A stretch of 64,000 nucleotides of DNA from Piromyces finnis (Eukaryota; Neocallimastigomycota; Neocallimastigomycetes; Neocallimastigales; Neocallimastigaceae): contig MCFH01000004.1 of NCBI GenBank assembly GCA_002104945.1, positions 1,154,001 through 1,218,000 of the forward strand, given 5' to 3'. The notes beneath the pieces were generated by a model, which was given only the letters and a program-made list of their open reading frames with translations, was not told where the DNA came from and searched no databases. The position numbers and the translations under genes were made by a program. Below are positions 61,234 to 64,000 of this stretch, in pieces; position 1 is the first letter of the stretch; every line of letters starts with the position of its first letter.

Positions 61234-64000
61234 TTTTATTTCTTTATATAATTAAATAATAATTTTATATCAAATAAAATATATTATTAAATATCAAATA
61301 AAAATTTATTTTATTTATCTTTATTTGATATATTGATATATTATATTATAATTTAATAATAATGAAGAATATAGTATTAAAAATGAGAATTTATGTTCTT
61401 TTTATATCAAAACTAATATATATGCGTTATATATATTATTTTATATTGAATTTTAATTATATATAACTATATTACATATAAATGTATATAAAAAAATAAT
61501 TATAAAAAATGTTATGTGACCAACATCTTTTTAAAAAAAACTAATAATATTCAAGATCGACATATTTTCAATATATATATTAATATATTTGTTTTGGGTT
61601 AAAATTTTAATTTAAATTTAATATATTATATATTTTTATAAACAAGCCTCAAATACGAAGTTTATATTGTAATAAAAATACTTAAAATAAAAAAATATTT
61701 TTTAATTCTTAAAAACAAAATACAGTAAATTAATGTAACTATGCTACGAATGTATTATAACTACTAATTTTAATTTATTTTTTTTTCTCCTAAATTAATA
61801 TTTATCCAATTATAATAAATAACCGTAAAAATAATATTATTTAGAGTATCATTTTCAATTTATAATAATGTTCCTTAAACATTAAACTCTTACAATATTA
61901 TCAATATAATTAAAATATAAATTAAATTAATATGTATTTAGATTCTAAACCTTATTAAAATAAAAATATGAATATTTAAAAATAATAAATATTAAAAAGT
62001 TAATACTATTTTATATAATAAAACATTTTATTTTTAATCTGTAAATATATTATATATATTATTCTTCAAAAATAATAAACAAAGATTCTTTATATTTTCT
62101 CTAAAATAATTTAAAACTATCTAATATTAATTTTTATAATTGTTCAAATAATTAATACAAGATAATATTAAAAATTATTATACTTTATATTTATTTATAA
62201 AATATTTTTTTATTTTCTAATACTATTTATTAATATATTAAATTAATTATAAATAAATTATATAAAATAAGGAATAAAGAATATGTAAATCTTTACAGTT
62301 TATTTAAAATGATAAGAGTTATCCTATAATAATATTTTTTATTTATTTTTTATTTTTATTTATAATATTAAAGCCTTTTTGCTTTAATATTAATATAAAA
62401 AAAATTGTTACACATATATTTAATTAGTCATGTCACATGTTAAATCCATTAACCATGAATCATCTGTTTTTTTTTTTATACTCAAATATATAAAAAAAGC
62501 TTGGAGTTACAAAACATTTAATACTATAAATAATATATATAAATATATTATATAATAAAAGATTATATGGGGTAAATTTTATAAAAAAAAAAATGGAATA
62601 TTTTAAAAAATATAATTTAAATTTGAAATCTTTAATTTAAATATTTCCTTTTTAATACAATATTATTTAATGGAATTTATATAAGTTTCATTTTTTACTA
62701 ATTAAATTAAATGGAATAAAAGAAACAAAAAATATATAATATACAAAATCATATCAAACAAAAATGGTTTCAAGTTATTATGATTTTGTGTCTATATATG
62801 TAATATATGTATATTAAACATCTAAAAATGAGATTTTTGTTTTTGTTTTTAATATATAATTAAATGTAATTAATAATATACACTATTCATATATAAATTA
62901 TAAAGTTTGATGATGTAATAGTAATCCGCTTTTAATCACTATTATTTAAAAAAAAAAAAAAAAGAGTTAAATATATATATATATATATATATATAAAAGC
63001 TAATAGCTTTAAAATAGTTATAATTATAATTGTACTTTTGTACTTTAATTATAGTAATAATAGCCTATTTTTATTTTATATTAAATCTTATTTATTTGGT
63101 TTAATCTTTATAATAAAAAATAATAACAATAAAAAATTGATATATTTTTGTTTTTGTATTTAAAATTATGAAATTTTTTTTATGTCTATCCAATTATTTA
63201 ATTATTTAGTTGAATTTAATATTCTATATGAAATATTATAATTATAAAATTAATGGAGATTAATAATATATATATAGAAATCACTAAACTTTCTTTAAAA
63301 ATTCATTTATTGGACAATATTCTATATAAATATATTTCTAAACTATTCTAATAAAAATGTAAGTAATAAAGTTTATATATTATTATGTTAATAATTATAT
63401 TTTTTATTTCTTTATTAAATAAATAGTATCAGAATAAAACAATAAGTTTGTAAAAGTATTAAAAATATAATCATCAAAAATACAATTATTTGATCAATAA
63501 AAATATAAAACTAATAAAAATATATATTTAATATTTTCTTTTTGTTTTAAATTTCTTTAATAAAAAAATTTATATATTAATCATTTACAAAATAAATTTT
63601 AATACTATATTATATAAAAATGTATAAATATTAAATATGAACTTATACATGATACATACTTATATGGTTTATATCGAATAATATAAATTGGAAATTTTTT
63701 ATTTATTAAAATCAATTATATAAAAAGGAACTTTAATAGCTTTTTAATATATATAAATAAAACATAAATTACTTATATTAAAATTTAAAACTTATAATTA
63801 CTCAAAAAAAAAACTGTTTATTTTTCTTAGAATGTAATAAATAAAATATATTAATTTATATAAACAAAATAATATATAATTGATATTTTCCATTTTAACA
63901 AAAGAAGTTAAATATTTATCAAGGCTTAATATAATTTAATTATTTTAAGTTTTTTATCAATGCACAAAAATATAAAAAGTGAAGAAATTTTTTTTAAAAT
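61234..64000. other. AT-rich upstream region of the GH6 gene; no gene seen
   Basis: 2.8 kb of A/T-rich DNA with (AT)n at about 62970-62994 and homopolymers. It is presumed to hold the GH6 promoter near 61234-61500. No ORF, RNA gene or mobile element could be supported. Confidence 0.5.

Overview
The window looks like nuclear DNA of an anaerobic gut fungus (Neocallimastigomycota); the genus cannot be fixed from this sequence. The reasons are extremely AT-rich intergenic DNA with long A/T homopolymers, (TTTA)n and (AAT)n tracts, short GT-AG introns in the housekeeping genes, secreted plant-wall enzymes with fungal CBM1 or with the Cys/Trp-rich CBM10-type dockerins of fungal cellulosomes, Asn- and Gly-rich tandem-repeat linkers, and a dockerin-bearing CotH protein.

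Layout. 0-12.2 kb is a xylanase block, all on + : two GH11-CBM1 paralogues (1365-2774, 5842-6786), a tiny GH11 relic (8234-8313) and a GH10-CBM1 enzyme (10671-12173). A 5'-truncated LINE-like insertion (383-686) and a probable solo LTR (3177-3480) lie between them. 12.6-18.4 kb is a complete young LINE with 5' promoter-like monomers, one 1517-residue ORF, a 42-base poly(A) tail and a target-site duplication, inserted into a 241-bp tandem duplication. 19.9-22.0 kb holds a CotH-dockerin gene broken by one nonsense codon and one frameshift. 23.7-26.9 kb (-) is a six-exon, Gln-rich C2H2 zinc-finger regulator. 30.7 kb has a small CxxC protein. 32.1-34.6 kb (-) is a CDC25 phosphatase. 37.7-41.9 kb (+) is an 18-exon NUP84/NUP107 nucleoporin preceded by a poly-Asn uORF. 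42.8-45.6 kb (-) is a six-exon TOM70-like import receptor. 46.4-47.3 kb (-) is a five-exon small membrane protein built from Cys-rich repeats, one per exon. 48.8-50.2 kb (+) is a PP2C phosphatase. 51.5-57.3 kb holds LINE debris and a second, defective LINE (-) with a mosaic 5' end. 57.6-61.2 kb (-) encodes one polypeptide with three nearly identical GH6 domains and three dockerins. The remainder to 64 kb shows no gene.

How it fits together. The GH11 and GH10 enzymes carry CBM1 and would act as free, cellulose-anchored xylanases. The GH6 polyprotein, and the CotH protein if it were intact, carry dockerins and belong to the cellulosome. The degradative genes have no introns, or one intron inside the signal peptide, while most housekeeping genes are densely interrupted. 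This agrees with the accepted view that many catalytic domains in this phylum came from bacteria. Exon joins were derived by hand from GT-AG sites and phase; total coding lengths divide by three in every model, but no transcript evidence was available.
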